A stretch of 64,000 nt of DNA from Nitrincola lacisaponensis. GTDB taxonomy: Bacteria; Pseudomonadota; Gammaproteobacteria; Pseudomonadales; Balneatricaceae. The stretch is from NCBI RefSeq assembly GCF_000691225.1, contig NZ_JMSZ01000021.1, forward strand, positions 1 through 64,000, written 5' to 3'. The notes beneath the pieces were generated by a model. The model was not told the origin of the DNA, made no database searches, and worked only from the letters and a program-made list of their open reading frames with translations. Numbering within the stretch: position 1 is the stretch's first letter; every line of letters begins with the position of its first letter. This document shows, piece after piece, positions 63,963 through 64,000 of this stretch. A program made the position numbers and the translations under genes.

Positions 63963-64000
63963 ACTGCCTTTTGGAATTGGCCAGCTGGAAGGTTGGCTCA

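Overview
The window looks like chromosome of a marine-type gammaproteobacterium, most likely an Oceanospirillaceae relative (inference from gene content: BCCT-like and tripartite transporters, a complete LiuR-controlled leucine pathway, azurin, glutathione-independent formaldehyde dehydrogenase, LexA boxes of the TACTGT-N8-ACAGTA type). Almost all of it is ordinary coding DNA with short intergenic spaces. One tRNA gene is present; I see no rRNA, CRISPR array, complete insertion sequence or integrase.

Layout. 1-1.3 kb: two AT-rich membrane proteins of unknown role, the first probably cut by the window edge. 1.4-5 kb: formaldehyde dehydrogenase FdhA and an OsmC-YcaO fusion. 5-9.4 kb: two divergent c-di-GMP genes, both with TTG starts. 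9.4-13.8 kb: an RND efflux pair. 13.7-16.4 kb: a radical SAM protein of the PA0069 type under a near-consensus LexA box, followed by a divergent photolyase-family protein. 16.5-17.3 kb: a HigBA-like toxin-antitoxin pair. 17.3-22 kb: a GntR-regulated TctCBA uptake system with a divergent amidohydrolase. 22-28.6 kb: a seven-gene operon: DeoR regulator, Ugp-type ABC importer, endonuclease/exonuclease/phosphatase-family enzyme and HAD phosphatase. 28.6-31.4 kb: a short BCCT-like carrier and TorF-type porin behind a perfect FNR/Anr box, with a BetI-like regulator opposite. 31.4-35.5 kb: DASH cryptochrome, gltX, a PAP2 phosphatase and tRNA-Ala(GGC). Between cryptochrome and gltX lies a sigma-54-like promoter and strong terminator enclosing a likely small RNA.

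35.5-41 kb is an AT-richer accessory island next to the tRNA: tandem 11-bp repeats, ParDE, a small structured transcript, a remnant resembling the HsdR N-terminus, a large helicase IV-like protein with an embedded nuclease-like domain and zinc fingers, and a convergent NERD/zinc-finger protein. The last two are the best candidate here for an uncharacterised DNA-processing or defence module. 41-45.4 kb holds small housekeeping and stress genes, a secreted protein and a truncated GFA-family remnant.

45.4-64 kb: azurin, then the leucine/isovalerate operon liuRABCDE with two extra genes, and a divergent acyl-CoA synthetase, LivGFKHM-type importer, thiolase and AraC regulator. Two LiuR-like palindromes lie between the divergent halves, suggesting that acyl-CoA activation, import and breakdown to acetyl-CoA are controlled together. 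A recurring detail is a perfect hairpin 10-13 nt after the stop codon of each periplasmic binding-protein gene in all three importer operons (tct, ugp-like, liv-like), probably setting a high binding-protein to permease ratio.
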